The notes under the pieces were generated by a model that ran no database searches, was not told the origin of the DNA, and was given only the letters and a program-made list of their open reading frames with translations. From positions 1 to 64,000 of the forward strand of contig NHNK02000003.1 of NCBI GenBank assembly GCA_002173415.2: DNA of 64,000 nt, in the 5' to 3' direction. This DNA is from Marinomonas agarivorans. Lineage in GTDB: Bacteria; Pseudomonadota; Gammaproteobacteria; Pseudomonadales; Marinomonadaceae. Below, in pieces: positions 35,177 through 45,384 of the stretch. Numbering within the stretch: the first letter of the stretch is position 1; every line of letters begins with the position of its first letter. The position numbers and the translations under genes are program-made.

Positions 35177-35551
35177 TTATTCCTCTTCCCAAGGGGAACA
35201 AATATCAAGCAAACAGCCGTTTGGGTCTTGCACCAAAAAGCGACGTTGGCCGTAAAACTCATTGCGCGGCGGCTGGAGAATTTTTGCCTCCATGGCTAAG
35301 GCCTTTTCATAGTAAGCATCAAGATTATCGACCACAAAGGTAACGTACATGCCAGTTGGCATGGTCTGATAGATGGGTGGTATCAAATCGTGGTTTTGTT
35401 GAATCAACCCATATTCCATTTCAGCATTATCTGGACAACAAAGTTGAATATACCAATCGCTTTCGTATTTGACTTTAAGGTCTAACAAACGGATATAAAA
35501 CGCTTTACTTGTTTGTAACTCGGTGGTGCAGATGTTTGTTAATATTCGCAT
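35177..35551 (-). CDS. VOC/glyoxalase-family protein
   Basis: 124 residues from the ATG at 35551, which has GGAGATAATC upstream. Paired beta-alpha-beta-beta-beta units: TELQTSKAFYIRLLDLKVKYESDWYIQLCC and PTGMYVTFVVDNLDAYYEKALAMEAKILQPPRNEFYGQRRFLVQDPNGCLLDI. It resembles bleomycin-resistance or dioxygenase-like VOC proteins. Metal ligands are not clear; substrate unknown. Confidence 0.88.
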   Translation of the reverse strand: MRILTNICTTELQTSKAFYIRLLDLKVKYESDWYIQLCCPDNAEMEYGLIQQNHDLIPPIYQTMPTGMYVTFVVDNLDAYYEKALAMEAKILQPPRNEFYGQRRFLVQDPNGCLLDICSPWEEE

Positions 35552-35645
35552 GATTATCTCCAGCTCACTGGTTTGCCATGTGGAAGTCGTGAATTTGCAA
35601 TTTAGTATATTGTTCCCATAACATGCAAGTAAGCAGACAAATACA

Positions 35646-35834
35646 ATGGGCGGATACCTTATGAAAGAAAAACCAACCCCACCAGAAGAGTGGGAGTGCT
35701 GTGAATCCAACTGCTCTCCCTGTGTTTGGGATAGCTACTACGAAGAATTGAGAGAATGGAATGTCGCACAGAAAGCAGCAGAAACCAGCCAAGAGGTAAA
35801 GGTATTATCAGAACAGCCACCTGCAAAAGAGTAA
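35646..35834 (+). CDS. Small oxidoreductase-like domain protein
   Basis: 62 residues (57 if the ATG at 35661 is used). KPTPPEEWECCESNCSPCVWDSYYEEL is the complete 'oxidoreductase-like' N-terminal domain, with the CC-x4-C-x2-C cysteine pattern. These small proteins are widespread but not characterised; the four Cys suggest metal binding. Divergent from the VOC gene. Confidence 0.82.
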   Translation: MGGYLMKEKPTPPEEWECCESNCSPCVWDSYYEELREWNVAQKAAETSQEVKVLSEQPPAKE

Positions 35835-35861
35835 ATAAGGTGAGCGTTTAACGCTCGTGTA

Positions 35862-37448
35862 TCAAGTCTGTTGCAGTAACTGCTTTTTACTGATTAGGGT
35901 AAGACTCTCTTCAGCGAACCCCATACCGGCTTCAGTATAGAAGTTAAAGACATTATTTATGCCAGCCTCAACTAACCGTTCTCTTTCATCTTGATAACGT
36001 GCAATGGCTGCAATTTGCTCGCTATAACCAGACGCGCGTAATTGTTGGACAATATTAATAATATCTTCAATGGAGGGCAGTGCCAGCAACACGAGTTTAA
36101 TACTTTTTGTATCTAGCTTTTCCCATAAATCGGCGTCTTCGCCATCACCGAAGAAGACGTTTTTTCCTTCAGTATTGAGTTTGTTGATGCGATTGCAATC
36201 GGCATCCATACCAATAACTTCATTGGGTAAAACATGGTGTAGTGCGTCAAAAGCACCACGCCCAACGCGACCTAAACCGACTACCAGAATTTGACCTTGT
36301 TTGGGTTGAATAAACAAATCTTCTACCAAAGGTTGGCGCTTCTCAAAACGTCGAATAACGCCTTTATAGTGGTTATAAAGTTGATGGGCGTAGCGATAAA
36401 GCAAGCTGGTGACAACAAATGAAATAGAAACCGCCAATGCTAATACCACCAATATTTCTTTATCGAGCCAATCGTTTTTGACGCTCAAATGCGCCACAAT
36501 TAAACCAAATTCACTGTAGTTACTTAATGCGAGAGCGGCTAAAAAAGCGGTTCTCGCCCGTAAGTGGAACAAGGTAAATACGGCAAAAAAGCCGACAAAT
36601 TTAACGAGCAATGCAAGGGAAATAACCAATGAAAGCCCCAGCGTTTCTAAGGTTGGTAAGGCAGTTAAGCCAATCGATAGGAAAAAACCAACCAGAAATA
36701 GATCCTTAAAGCTGATGAGGGACTTGGTTAACTCGGCCGCTTTCACATGGTTGCTCAGTAGAATACCAAACACCAGTGCCCCAAGATCGCCTTTTACACC
36801 GACAAGATAAAAAAGCTCATAGCCTCCCAACGCCAGTAAAAAGCCTGTTAAAGGTAACATTTCACCGTGGCCGGCTTTTTGTAGAATAAAGCCAAGTATA
36901 GGGCGACAAAACAATAAGCCCAGCAAAGCCAGCGCCCATAAGCTTGGCGTAAGTCCAGTGGCGAAAACCAAAAATACCACGGCCACCACATCTTGCATGA
37001 CTAATACAGCAAGTGATATTTGTCCGTGTCGTGTTTTTAGTTCCCCATTCTCTTCCAGTAGTTTCATGGCGCAAACCGTGCTGCTGAAGCTGAAAGCAAA
37101 ACCGATCAGAGCCGCTGCTTGCCAACTGAGCTCGGTAAAGTAAGGCAAACTCAAAGAGGTAATAAACAAACAGCCCCCAGTGGCTAACAATGTCCATATC
37201 CCCATATGTGACAAGGTTCCGCCCCATATTTCCTTCTTAAATAAGTCTTGGAAATGCAATTTAAGGCCAATGGTGAAGAGCATGAGGGTAATGCCTAGAT
37301 CGGCGAGCATGGTGAGGGTATCACTTGATTGGAAACCCAAGGCGTTGAGAGTGAATCCAGCAATTAAAAAACCAATGAGAGGCGGCAACCCCATAAATTT
37401 GATGACTGACCCACAAAGAAACGCAACCAATATCCAGATAAAGTCCAT
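35862..37448 (-). CDS. Kef-type CPA2 cation:proton antiporter with RCK domain
   Basis: About 528 residues from the ATG at 37448. About twelve membrane helices open with FIWILVAFLCGSVIKFMGLPPLIGFLIAGFTL. The Kef/GerN core FAFSFSSTVCAMKLLEENGEL is near 115, and ALSNYSEFGLIVAHL follows. A cytosolic TrkA-N domain with GQILVVGLGRVGRGAFDAL (near 395) would bind NAD(H). By family knowledge it mediates K+ or Na+ efflux coupled to H+. No ancillary KefF/KefG gene is adjacent. Confidence 0.92.
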   Translation of the reverse strand: MDFIWILVAFLCGSVIKFMGLPPLIGFLIAGFTLNALGFQSSDTLTMLADLGITLMLFTIGLKLHFQDLFKKEIWGGTLSHMGIWTLLATGGCLFITSLSLPYFTELSWQAAALIGFAFSFSSTVCAMKLLEENGELKTRHGQISLAVLVMQDVVAVVFLVFATGLTPSLWALALLGLLFCRPILGFILQKAGHGEMLPLTGFLLALGGYELFYLVGVKGDLGALVFGILLSNHVKAAELTKSLISFKDLFLVGFFLSIGLTALPTLETLGLSLVISLALLVKFVGFFAVFTLFHLRARTAFLAALALSNYSEFGLIVAHLSVKNDWLDKEILVVLALAVSISFVVTSLLYRYAHQLYNHYKGVIRRFEKRQPLVEDLFIQPKQGQILVVGLGRVGRGAFDALHHVLPNEVIGMDADCNRINKLNTEGKNVFFGDGEDADLWEKLDTKSIKLVLLALPSIEDIINIVQQLRASGYSEQIAAIARYQDERERLVEAGINNVFNFYTEAGMGFAEESLTLISKKQLLQQT

Positions 37449-37764
37449 ATTTCGCCAAAGCAAGGTAGTTTATGAAAAAGATAACTAATACTAGAGCATT
37501 AATAGGGTGAGAGAAACTGTAAAAAGTGCCTTGATCAATTACCTGCTTTTATTTTGCTTACAATAGTCACTCTAAATAGTCACTCTCATTGCTTTGCACA
37601 TCTAAATCCTAGGCACATCTAAATTCTAAGCATAGCTAAATTCTAGACACACATTAAACCAATGTGCACAAAGTAGAGCATCATGCACTTAAATAGGGCC
37701 AATGTTGGGCAAATTAAGAAGATGCATGCAGCCCTTCGTTAACACAATCAGCATGCTACATGAA
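37449..37764. other. Non-coding gap with short duplications
   Basis: About 315 bases without a gene. It contains near-repeats: ATAGTCACTCT twice around 37563-37587, and three degenerate copies of GCACATCTAAATYCTA around 37595-37650. Nothing else recognisable. Confidence 0.6.
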
Positions 37765-37863
37765 CTAATTGCTTAGGGTTTTACGGTCTGTGTTTTCACC
37801 GCGAGAGTCGATTTTAGCCGCCGTCAGCATGTAAAAACACAGTGGAATGTAAAGTTGGTTCAT
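37765..37863 (-). CDS. 32-residue putative small membrane protein
   Basis: ATG at 37863 with a strong AAGGAG ten bases upstream and TAG at 37765. The N-terminal 15 residues are hydrophobic (LYIPLCFYMLTAA) and the C-terminal half polar and charged. The size and layout fit bacterial single-segment small membrane proteins. It is divergent from codB across 169 bases and has no known relative I can name. Confidence 0.45.
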   Translation of the reverse strand: MNQLYIPLCFYMLTAAKIDSRGENTDRKTLSN

Positions 37864-38032
37864 AAGTTGCTTACTCCTTGGTGATGGAATGAACAGTGTT
37901 GCTATTGAAATTGGATACCATTTTTTAGGATGGCGTTAGATTTTAGGGATGCTTTAGGGATGTTTTTGATGCGTTTTCCATGCTCTTTCAAATATAAGCT
38001 TTAAACTCGTTTTAGCAGTAAGAGGTTGCTAT

Positions 38033-39289
38033 ATGAATGAAACAGACTATCCACTCAGTGCAGTTCCACAAGATAAGCGTTATGGCTTGTTGCCCATGGC
38101 GGTTATTTTATTTGGTTTTACATTCTTCACAGCCACGATGTGGGCTGGAGGAAAATTAGGTAATGCCTTCCAATTTACCGATTTATTAATGGTAATTCTT
38201 ATTGGTAATTTACTACTTGGCATTTATGCCTCGCTCCTCGCTGTAATTGCCTATAAAACTGGGCTAAACAGTGTTTTGATGGGGCGTTTTTGCTTTGGTG
38301 AAGTAGGTAGTAAATTATCTGACTTTATTTTAGGTTTTACGCAGATCGGTTGGTATGCGTGGGGGACAGCAACGATTGCTATTGTGTTAGTAAAGCTGTT
38401 TGCTATCCCTGAGTTTTGGCAAACACCATTGATGATTTTATTCGGACTGGCGTTTTGTGTCACCGCTATGATTGGTTTTCGAGGTATGGACTTGCTCTCT
38501 CGTATTGCTGTACCAGCGATGTTGCTTTTTATTCTAATTAGTCTGTACTCTGGTTTTGTTGATGTTGGTGGCATATCAACGCTCATTGATATTGAACCAA
38601 CACAAAGCCTGACATTTACAAGTGCTGTGACGATTGTTATTGCGACTTTTATTAGTGGCGCAACGCAAGCTACTAATTGGAGCCGCTTTGCAAAAAGCAA
38701 AAAAGTGGCTGTTTTAGCGACAATGGGCGCATTTTTTCTGGGTAATGGTCTGATGGTATTAACAGGCGCATTAGGAACATTAATTTATCAAGAAGCTGAT
38801 ATTGTTGATGTGATGCTAGTGCAAGGCTTTTTTTCTCTGGCTGTATTGATGTTGTTTCTTAATATTTGGACCACACAGGACAATACCATTTATAACTTTG
38901 CCGTTGCGGGTTGTAATCTACTGCGCACTGAAAAACGACAAATAGTAACGGTTGTCGGCGCCATGATTGGTACGGTATTAGCCGTTTTGGGTATGTACAA
39001 TTTTCTGATTCCTTTTCTTATTTTGCTTGGCACGTTTATCCCGCCAATCGGTGGTGTCATCATGGCAAATTTTTGGTTAGGTCATAAAGGCATGTATCCA
39101 AATTTACATGAAGTATCCTTGCCTGCATTTAATTGGCTGGGCCTAGGTGCTTATGGTATTGCGTCAAGCGCGGCGTATTTTTCACCTGTTGCGCCACCTG
39201 TTGTTGGTGTGTTTGTTGCTATTATTGCGTATGCTGTTTTACTCGCCGTGTTTAAGACAGAAACTCATACTTTGTTGCGTCATGAATAG
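38033..39289 (+). CDS. codB: Cytosine permease (NCS1 family)
   Basis: 418 residues, about twelve membrane segments. NCS1 features: ATMWAGGKLGNAFQFTDLLMVILIGNLLLGIYA, GQIGWYAWG-like sequence (FTQIGWYAWGTATIAIV) and FISGATQATNWSRFAKSKK. Proton- or sodium-coupled uptake of cytosine. Followed by the deaminase gene; the pair is the same as E. coli codBA. Confidence 0.92.
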   Translation: MNETDYPLSAVPQDKRYGLLPMAVILFGFTFFTATMWAGGKLGNAFQFTDLLMVILIGNLLLGIYASLLAVIAYKTGLNSVLMGRFCFGEVGSKLSDFILGFTQIGWYAWGTATIAIVLVKLFAIPEFWQTPLMILFGLAFCVTAMIGFRGMDLLSRIAVPAMLLFILISLYSGFVDVGGISTLIDIEPTQSLTFTSAVTIVIATFISGATQATNWSRFAKSKKVAVLATMGAFFLGNGLMVLTGALGTLIYQEADIVDVMLVQGFFSLAVLMLFLNIWTTQDNTIYNFAVAGCNLLRTEKRQIVTVVGAMIGTVLAVLGMYNFLIPFLILLGTFIPPIGGVIMANFWLGHKGMYPNLHEVSLPAFNWLGLGAYGIASSAAYFSPVAPPVVGVFVAIIAYAVLLAVFKTETHTLLRHE

Positions 39290-39297
39290 ACCTACCT

Positions 39298-39370
39298 TGG
39301 GCTGATTTTTTCAGCCCATTTGAAAGCGAAAAAGGCAATAAAAAAAGGCAATAAAAAAAGACAATAAAAA
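39298..39370 (+). repeat. Hairpin and 13-bp tandem repeat between codB and codA
   Basis: Hairpin arms TGGGCTGA (39298-39305) and TCAGCCCA (39311-39318), then GGCAATAAAAAAA-like units repeated with a 13-base period (39334, 39347, 39360). The hairpin may stabilise the codB mRNA end or attenuate codA. Confidence 0.75.
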
Positions 39371-39392
39371 AGTAAGAAAAAAGAGAGTATTT

Positions 39393-40649
39393 ATGGATAT
39401 TGTTAATGCCCGCTTGCGCCATCATTCAGATTATTTCTCGATCAACACAGCCAATGGTTATTTTACCGAGATCAGTATGCAATCTGGGCGAGTAATACCA
39501 AAAGAGGGCCAATATGATGCGCAGGGTAATTTGCTCTGCGCTCCTTTTGTTGAGCCGCATATACATTTGGACGCAGCACTAACGGCTGGTGAACCAGAAT
39601 GGAACCAAAGCGGAACATTGTTTGAAGGTATAGAACGCTGGCGCCAACGCAAACCTATGTTAAGCGCTGATGATATCCGTCGTCGTGCTTTGTCGACCAT
39701 TGAACTCTTGGTGCAAAATGGTGTACAGGCTATTCGTACACATGTCGATACCACTGATCCGACATTGATTGGTATTCGCACTTTATGTGAATTGCGTGAA
39801 GAGCTACGGGATAAAATTGATTTGCAAATCGTTGCTTTTCCGCAAGATGGATTGCTTTCTTTCCCTGATGGTTTGACCTTGCAAGAGCAAGCCTTGCAAC
39901 TTGGTGCTGATGTTGTCGGCGGCATTCCTCACTTTGAATACACAAGGGATTTAGGTGTTGAGTCTGTTAAAAAACTCCTTGAGCTGGCGCAGAAGTATGA
40001 TTGTCTCGTGGATGTGCATTGTGATGAAATTGATGACCCAAGTTCACGCTTTTTAGAAGTACTTGCCAGTGAGGCTCTATTTAGCGGCATTGGACATCGG
40101 GTTACGGCCAGTCATACCACCGCCATGCATTCTTATGATAATGCTTACTGCTCGAAGCTATTTGGCCTGTTAAAAAAATCCGGTATCAATTTTGTATCGT
40201 GCCCAACAGAAAGTATTCATTTGCAAGGTCGTTTCGATACGTACCCTAAACGCCGAGGCGTGACACGGGTAAAAGAGTTGCAAGAAGCGGGCATCAATGT
40301 GTGTTTAGGGCAAGATTCTATTTTTGATCCATGGTATTCCCTTGGTAATGGTAAATTGCTACGAACTCTAGATTTCGCCATGCATATTTGCCAGATGATG
40401 GGGTATAAGGACTATACCAAAGCGCTAGACCTGATTAGCGATAACAGTGCTAAAACACTGGGGCTTGAGGGTTATGGTGTTGCAGTTGGCAATCCGGCTA
40501 ACTTCATTATTCTTGATGGACAGGATGACTACACGGTCTTAAGAAAACAGAGTGACGTTCTGCTTTCAGTGCGCCGTGGCCATATTATTTTAGAACGTGA
40601 AGCTGCAAAAGTAATTTCATCGCCTTGGATTCATGAGACAGCAGATTAA
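39393..40649 (+). CDS. codA: Cytosine deaminase
   Basis: 418 residues, amidohydrolase fold. Metal ligands are VEPHIHLDAALTAG (first His pair), the HCDEIDD block with the third His near 208, TASHTTAMHSY, and the final Asp in CLGQDSIFDPWY near 306. Converts cytosine to uracil and ammonia. Placed 103 bases after codB. Could instead act on related pyrimidines or triazines, but the codB link favours cytosine. Confidence 0.92.
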   Translation: MDIVNARLRHHSDYFSINTANGYFTEISMQSGRVIPKEGQYDAQGNLLCAPFVEPHIHLDAALTAGEPEWNQSGTLFEGIERWRQRKPMLSADDIRRRALSTIELLVQNGVQAIRTHVDTTDPTLIGIRTLCELREELRDKIDLQIVAFPQDGLLSFPDGLTLQEQALQLGADVVGGIPHFEYTRDLGVESVKKLLELAQKYDCLVDVHCDEIDDPSSRFLEVLASEALFSGIGHRVTASHTTAMHSYDNAYCSKLFGLLKKSGINFVSCPTESIHLQGRFDTYPKRRGVTRVKELQEAGINVCLGQDSIFDPWYSLGNGKLLRTLDFAMHICQMMGYKDYTKALDLISDNSAKTLGLEGYGVAVGNPANFIILDGQDDYTVLRKQSDVLLSVRRGHIILEREAAKVISSPWIHETAD

Positions 40650-40660
40650 CTTGCTGTCTC

Positions 40661-40721
40661 TCATACATCGGCATTAACCGGTTGTTCTATTGCCTTTCAT
40701 ACATTGTCGTTAATCGGTTCT
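40661..40721. repeat. 25-bp imperfect direct repeat, 36-bp period
   Basis: TCATACATCGGCATTAACCG (from 40661) recurs as TCATACATTGTCGTTAATCG (from 40697), between codA and purU. Confidence 0.75.
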
Positions 40722-40873
40722 GTATTTAGCATTATCCTCTTATTCTATGTTGCTATCCGACCGCTACCCTCATATATTAAGCACCCATTAATTAAATGAA
40801 AAATGCTCTAAATGAGACAAAACATGCGCTTTTGTCTCGTGAAAGTACGCGTGTAACAGTAAAAGGTAACCAA

Positions 40874-41746
40874 ATGACAAAACATACAACCAATGGCAAA
40901 GAATTTGTTTTAAAAGCGTCTTGTACTGCAACCAGTGGCATTGTTGCTGCAGTTACCTCTTACATTGCTGATAATGGCTGTTATATCTCTGAGTTGAATC
41001 AATTTGATGATGAAGATTGCGGCCGTTTTTTTATGCGTGCTGTTTGTCGTATTGATGTGGACCATGTGTCATTAGAGGATATCAAAGCGGGTTTTGACGC
41101 CATCGCCGAGCCATTTGATATGACATGGCGTATTTGCGATACCTCAGAATTAACGCGTGTGTTGCTGATGGTAAGTAAATTTGATCACTGTCTTGATGAC
41201 TTATTATACCGCCATCGTAAAGGCGAATTGCCTATGGAAATTACCGCCGTGGTATCCAATCATAAAGACTTACGAGCGATGGCAGAGCGAGAAGGTATTC
41301 GTTTTGTTCATTTACCTGTCACCAAAGAAAATAAGCGTGATCAAGAGCTGGCCTTAATGAACATTATTGAGGACACCAAAACAGAGTTGGTTGTATTAGC
41401 TCGCTATATGCAAATTCTTTCTGACAGTTTATGTAAAGAATTGAGTGGTCGGGCAATTAATATTCACCATTCGTTTTTACCGGGTTTTAAAGGCGCAAGA
41501 CCATACCATCAAGCATTCGTGCGTGGTGTGAAACTGATCGGTGCCACGGCGCATTATGTCACTCCCGATTTGGATGAAGGTCCAATCATTGAGCAATCTG
41601 TGCAGCCAGTAGATCACACTTACACGCCAGAAATGCTGACGGCTGTGGGTCGTGATACCGAAACTGTGGCGTTAGCCAAAGCGGTGAAATTGCATATCGA
41701 AAATCGCGTCTTTTTGGATGGCAATAAAACTGTTGTTTTCAAATAA
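40874..41746 (+). CDS. purU: Formyltetrahydrofolate deformylase
   Basis: 290 residues from the ATG at 40874 (AAAGGTAACCAA upstream), close to the family's 280-290. N-terminal ACT domain (LKASCTATSGIVAAVTSYIADNGCYISELNQF). The C-terminal formyl-folate hydrolase has LARYMQILS, NIHHSFLPGFKGARPYHQAFVRGVKLIGATAHYV and LDEGPIIEQ with the catalytic Asn, His and Asp. Releases formate from 10-formyl-THF, balancing one-carbon and purine flux. The codBA linkage suggests nucleobase salvage. Confidence 0.95.
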   Translation: MTKHTTNGKEFVLKASCTATSGIVAAVTSYIADNGCYISELNQFDDEDCGRFFMRAVCRIDVDHVSLEDIKAGFDAIAEPFDMTWRICDTSELTRVLLMVSKFDHCLDDLLYRHRKGELPMEITAVVSNHKDLRAMAEREGIRFVHLPVTKENKRDQELALMNIIEDTKTELVVLARYMQILSDSLCKELSGRAINIHHSFLPGFKGARPYHQAFVRGVKLIGATAHYVTPDLDEGPIIEQSVQPVDHTYTPEMLTAVGRDTETVALAKAVKLHIENRVFLDGNKTVVFK

Positions 41747-41802
41747 TAAATTGCCTATTCAATCTGAGGTCATTTTATCAGGGCCATTCTATCAAGAGTA
41801 AG

Positions 41803-41830
41803 CAAGGTGACGTTATGACATGTCACCTTG
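41803..41830. terminator. Hairpin between purU and mltA
   Basis: Nine-base perfect arms CAAGGTGAC (41803-41811) and GTCACCTTG (41822-41830) between convergent genes. It lacks a good T run, so it may be an mRNA-end hairpin. Confidence 0.6.
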
Positions 41831-41904
41831 TAGGCATCTTGCTTCACGGTCTCACTTTTTATGCGTAACTTTTTATACGCAATTTCTATACGTAACTTTC
41901 ATGC

Positions 41905-43128
41905 TTAGTTTTGTGGCGCAGTTGGTTGACCGATAATTTCTTCGCTATCCGGTGGCATATAATTGTCAGGCAATAGCAACCAAATACGGCCATAATGTTT
42001 TAGATGGCTGGCGTAGTCGTGAGCGTCTTCTCCAATTCCTTGATACCAATCAATATGTCCTGCGCCTTTTATTGCGCCGCCTTTATCTTGAGCAAGTAAC
42101 AGTTGATATCGATGCTCAATCAGCTCGCCTGCGTCATTTAATACGGGTAATTCACCTAATAAGGTTGCCCCTAAGGGGATCACTCTTGGATCAACTGCAA
42201 TGGAATATTGTGGAGTAAGGGGTACATTGGCTGCGCCAATAGGTTTGTCATTGCCTTCAAGGAAAAAAAGATAACTTGGGTTTTGCGAGAGAATTTCTCT
42301 TTGCCTGTCTGGGTTGGCAATCAACCAGTCTTTAATGGCCTGTGCAGACATTTTCTCTTTGGGAATTTCGCCCTTTTCAATTAATACCTTACCTAGACTG
42401 CGGTACTCATGGCCATTTACGCCGCCCCAAGATAGTAGCGCTTTATGGCCATCTTCGTACTGAATGACACCCGAACCTTGTACTTGCAAGAAGAAGTTCT
42501 CTATCAGGCTATTACTGTACGCAATTTCTAGTCCTTGATTGGCTAAAGCGCCTTCAAAATCAATGTCATCTCGACTAGGGAAACTCTGCCCAGCGAGCCG
42601 TTTGGGCTTACGATAGAGCGGGTATTTAAACTCGGCGTCTGGTGTTTTTCTTACTTGAATCACAGGAACATAATAGCCCGTAATTTGTACATTACCACGG
42701 TTATCATCGCCTCTGAGTTGATAGGCCCTAAGGTGATGATCTTCAGTTGGGTTTTGCAACCAAAATGTTAGGTTATCAATAACTTCACTCAGCTGAGCGT
42801 TAGAAACAGACAAGGTTTCTAATGTATGAATTTCTTCTGGTTTTTTGCGAGACAGAAAACGAGTGTGTTGTTTGAGCCCATCCGCAAAGGCTTCATCCGG
42901 ATAAATGAGGCCAGGGCGTATGCGCTCAGCAAGGTAGAGTGCTGTTCTTTGCCTAGCTTCTTTGTTGCGGCCATTGTTGTCGAAGTCATTAGAATGGTGG
43001 ACTTCTTGTCTACCACAAGCACTTATTAACAGGATTAAAATGCTAATGAATACTATTTTGGTTGAGGAAAAAGCCAACTTGGTTGAGGAGAAAGCAAAGG
43101 GCATCGAGAGCATAAACATTGAGGGCAT
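41905..43128 (-). CDS. mltA: Membrane-bound lytic murein transglycosylase A
   Basis: Up to 407 residues; the start is uncertain (ATG at 43128 or 43107, neither with a good ribosome site). Lipobox LISAC anchors it in the outer membrane. The MltA domain has GYYVPVIQVRKTPDAEFKYPLYRKP, FFLQVQGSGVIQYEDG and YRSLGKVLIEKGEIP. The 3D domain has TPQYSIAVDPRVIPLGATLL and LAQDKGGAIKGAGHIDWYQGIGEDA with catalytic Asp. The segment before the lipobox holds a duplicated heptad (FSSTKLAFSSTKIV), from a 21-bp tandem repeat (43058-43095). It cleaves peptidoglycan to 1,6-anhydro products. Confidence 0.93.
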   Translation of the reverse strand: MPSMFMLSMPFAFSSTKLAFSSTKIVFISILILLISACGRQEVHHSNDFDNNGRNKEARQRTALYLAERIRPGLIYPDEAFADGLKQHTRFLSRKKPEEIHTLETLSVSNAQLSEVIDNLTFWLQNPTEDHHLRAYQLRGDDNRGNVQITGYYVPVIQVRKTPDAEFKYPLYRKPKRLAGQSFPSRDDIDFEGALANQGLEIAYSNSLIENFFLQVQGSGVIQYEDGHKALLSWGGVNGHEYRSLGKVLIEKGEIPKEKMSAQAIKDWLIANPDRQREILSQNPSYLFFLEGNDKPIGAANVPLTPQYSIAVDPRVIPLGATLLGELPVLNDAGELIEHRYQLLLAQDKGGAIKGAGHIDWYQGIGEDAHDYASHLKHYGRIWLLLPDNYMPPDSEEIIGQPTAPQN

Positions 43129-43226
43129 AAATAAAGCAACCTAGTGATAACAGGATTAAGACTCGGTATAGCTTATGTTGTTTAAAGGCAAGAGAGTAGA
43201 GGGTAGTCAGGTTTTTTTGCGAATGA

Positions 43227-43262
43227 AGCCAAGTCACCGTTAAATAAAACGGCTACTTGGCT
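43227..43262 (-). terminator. Nested hairpin after the chemoreceptor gene
   Basis: Outer arms AGCCAAGT (43227-43234) / ACTTGGCT (43255-43262) and inner CCGTT/AACGG, between the chemoreceptor stop and mltA. Not followed by a U run on the minus strand. Confidence 0.5.
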
Positions 43263-43306
43263 GTTTAGGTGCTTGTTCGTTTAGTCACTTGTTTAGGTAA
43301 TAGATG

Positions 43307-45196
43307 CTAAACCGTAAACTTGTCCAAAGCGGAGGACTGTTTATCCGTCAAGTCGACCATAGCACGGCAAAGATCTTTCTGGGCTTGTGCGTTATCCGAA
43401 ACACCTTGGGTAATATCACGAATATTGGTGGTATTACGGTTGATTTCGTTGGAGGTTGCACTTTGCTGCTCCGCTGCGGTGGCAATTTGTAAATTCATAT
43501 TATTGATTTCTACAATTCCCGAACGAATAGTATCAAGTGCAACGCTGGCTTCATTGGCGATGCTTTGCGTTGCTTCTGCCCCTTCACGAGTTTTCAGGAT
43601 TGCGGCTTCAGCGTTGCGAACACCAGTTTGCAATTGACTGATCATATTTTGGATTTGTTCGGTAGACTCTTGGGTTTTTGATGCTAGGGTTCTAACTTCG
43701 TCGGCAACAACCGCAAATCCTCGACCTTGTTCACCTGCGCGCGCGGCCTCGATTGCTGCATTCAATGCCAAGAGATTGGTCTGACCGGCGATATCTGTGA
43801 TTACCGTTAAAATGGATTCAATGTTATCACTGTAGCCAACCAGTTCATTAATGGTTTTGACAACGCTGCTCATTTGATCCGTTAAGTCGGTAATCGAGTT
43901 CGTTGTACGACTAATAATAGTTACACCACCTTGAGCTGCATCATCGGCTTCTTTGGCTCTCGCGGCCGCAGTTTGGGCGTTATCTGCTACATCATGAGCC
44001 GTGGCGGACATTTCTTCCATTGCTGTTGCTAGCTGCTCTAATTCTCCTAGCTGGGTATGTAATTGCTCTGCGGAATTAGAAGATGATCGCTCAGTGTTAC
44101 TAGTGTTTTCTTTCACTTCATTGGCTAAGGCTTTAATTTCAACAACAAGTTTTTGTAGGTAATCAATGAACGCATTAAATTCACTGGAAACTTGTCCAAA
44201 TTCATCTTTACTGATGACATCTAAACGTTTTGTTAGATCACCGTCACCACTGTTGATTTTTCTTAAAGACTGACCTAACGCTTGCAAAGGTTGTAGTAGT
44301 TTACTCACCACAAAATACAGCACAGCAGAACAAAGCAAAGTGGCAATGATAGTACTAATAAAAGCAGACCAACCAAAGCTGCTAGCCTCTTTCATTACTA
44401 GGCTCTTGTCCAGAACCACACCAATATACCAATTGGTACCGTACAGATTCGAAAGCGGGTTAAACGCTGTATATACAGAGCTGCCATCCAATAATTCGGC
44501 TTCCGTGAGTTCTGGTGCAAATTTAGGTACCCCTCCTGTTAATAACTCTTGTAGAGATTTGCCGTTCAGTTCGGCGTTTGGGTGACTAACGATAATACCT
44601 TTATCGTCGACCAAAAATGCATAACCGGTATTGTTGAAATTAAGTGTGTTTACTGCATCTGAGACAGTTTTCAAACTTAAATCACCACCAAATGCCCCTT
44701 TGAAAGCGCCATTGTCTGTGAAATTAGCAACAACCGAGATAAGAATTTCACCAGTTGAGGCATCCGCATAAGGGGCTGTCAATACTGCTCTGTCGTGCGG
44801 TTTCGCTTCTGCATACCAAGGGCGTTTACGAGCATCCCAGTCAGAAGGTGGATTCCATGATATGTCATTACTGATTGCTTTACCATTCTCTGACTCTAAA
44901 CCGCCAAACAGCAGAATAAACTCATCTTTGAAAAGAGGTAGATTAATAGTCTCGATGATTTTTTGTTTGCTGAAATCAGCATCAATATTTTGAGCAGCTA
45001 AGTCAATCAAGCCCAGTTTCGCATTCAGCCAATTATTGATTTGTAAGGCAAGGGCTTGACTGGTTTCTTGTGTGCTGGTGGCGTTTTTTTCAAACAGAGC
45101 CGTTTTAATGTTGTTGTATTGAATCCATGAGTAAAGAGAAAACATAACAATAACAACCAAGGAAGCGCATAAAGCAACTTTGTGGGAAATTCTCAT
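43307..45196 (-). CDS. Methyl-accepting chemotaxis protein, dCache type
   Basis: 629 residues. Membrane helix near 10-25, a periplasmic dCache sensor (about 35-275, with [36 protein letters not shown] and [37 protein letters not shown]), a second helix near 280-300, a HAMP domain ([26 protein letters not shown]) and the signalling domain with the hairpin tip [19 protein letters not shown]. The RPWY...D pattern is seen in amino-acid-binding dCache receptors, so an amino acid ligand is plausible. Methylation Glu/Gln sites flank the tip. Confidence 0.95.
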   Translation of the reverse strand: MRISHKVALCASLVVIVMFSLYSWIQYNNIKTALFEKNATSTQETSQALALQINNWLNAKLGLIDLAAQNIDADFSKQKIIETINLPLFKDEFILLFGGLESENGKAISNDISWNPPSDWDARKRPWYAEAKPHDRAVLTAPYADASTGEILISVVANFTDNGAFKGAFGGDLSLKTVSDAVNTLNFNNTGYAFLVDDKGIIVSHPNAELNGKSLQELLTGGVPKFAPELTEAELLDGSSVYTAFNPLSNLYGTNWYIGVVLDKSLVMKEASSFGWSAFISTIIATLLCSAVLYFVVSKLLQPLQALGQSLRKINSGDGDLTKRLDVISKDEFGQVSSEFNAFIDYLQKLVVEIKALANEVKENTSNTERSSSNSAEQLHTQLGELEQLATAMEEMSATAHDVADNAQTAAARAKEADDAAQGGVTIISRTTNSITDLTDQMSSVVKTINELVGYSDNIESILTVITDIAGQTNLLALNAAIEAARAGEQGRGFAVVADEVRTLASKTQESTEQIQNMISQLQTGVRNAEAAILKTREGAEATQSIANEASVALDTIRSGIVEINNMNLQIATAAEQQSATSNEINRNTTNIRDITQGVSDNAQAQKDLCRAMVDLTDKQSSALDKFTV

Positions 45197-45384
45197 TGTA
45201 AAGTTCCGTATAAATAAGAGTTTAAAAATATGTCCAGATATTCAAAGTAGGTATCATATCTTTATAACAAAAAAATAAAAGCTTATATGAATAAATGATA
45301 CAAAAATCACACACTTATATAGAAGGATCGGCGAATTATATGAAGAAGAGTAAAGCAAGTTTTGGCTAGGTCAATTTACACTAC

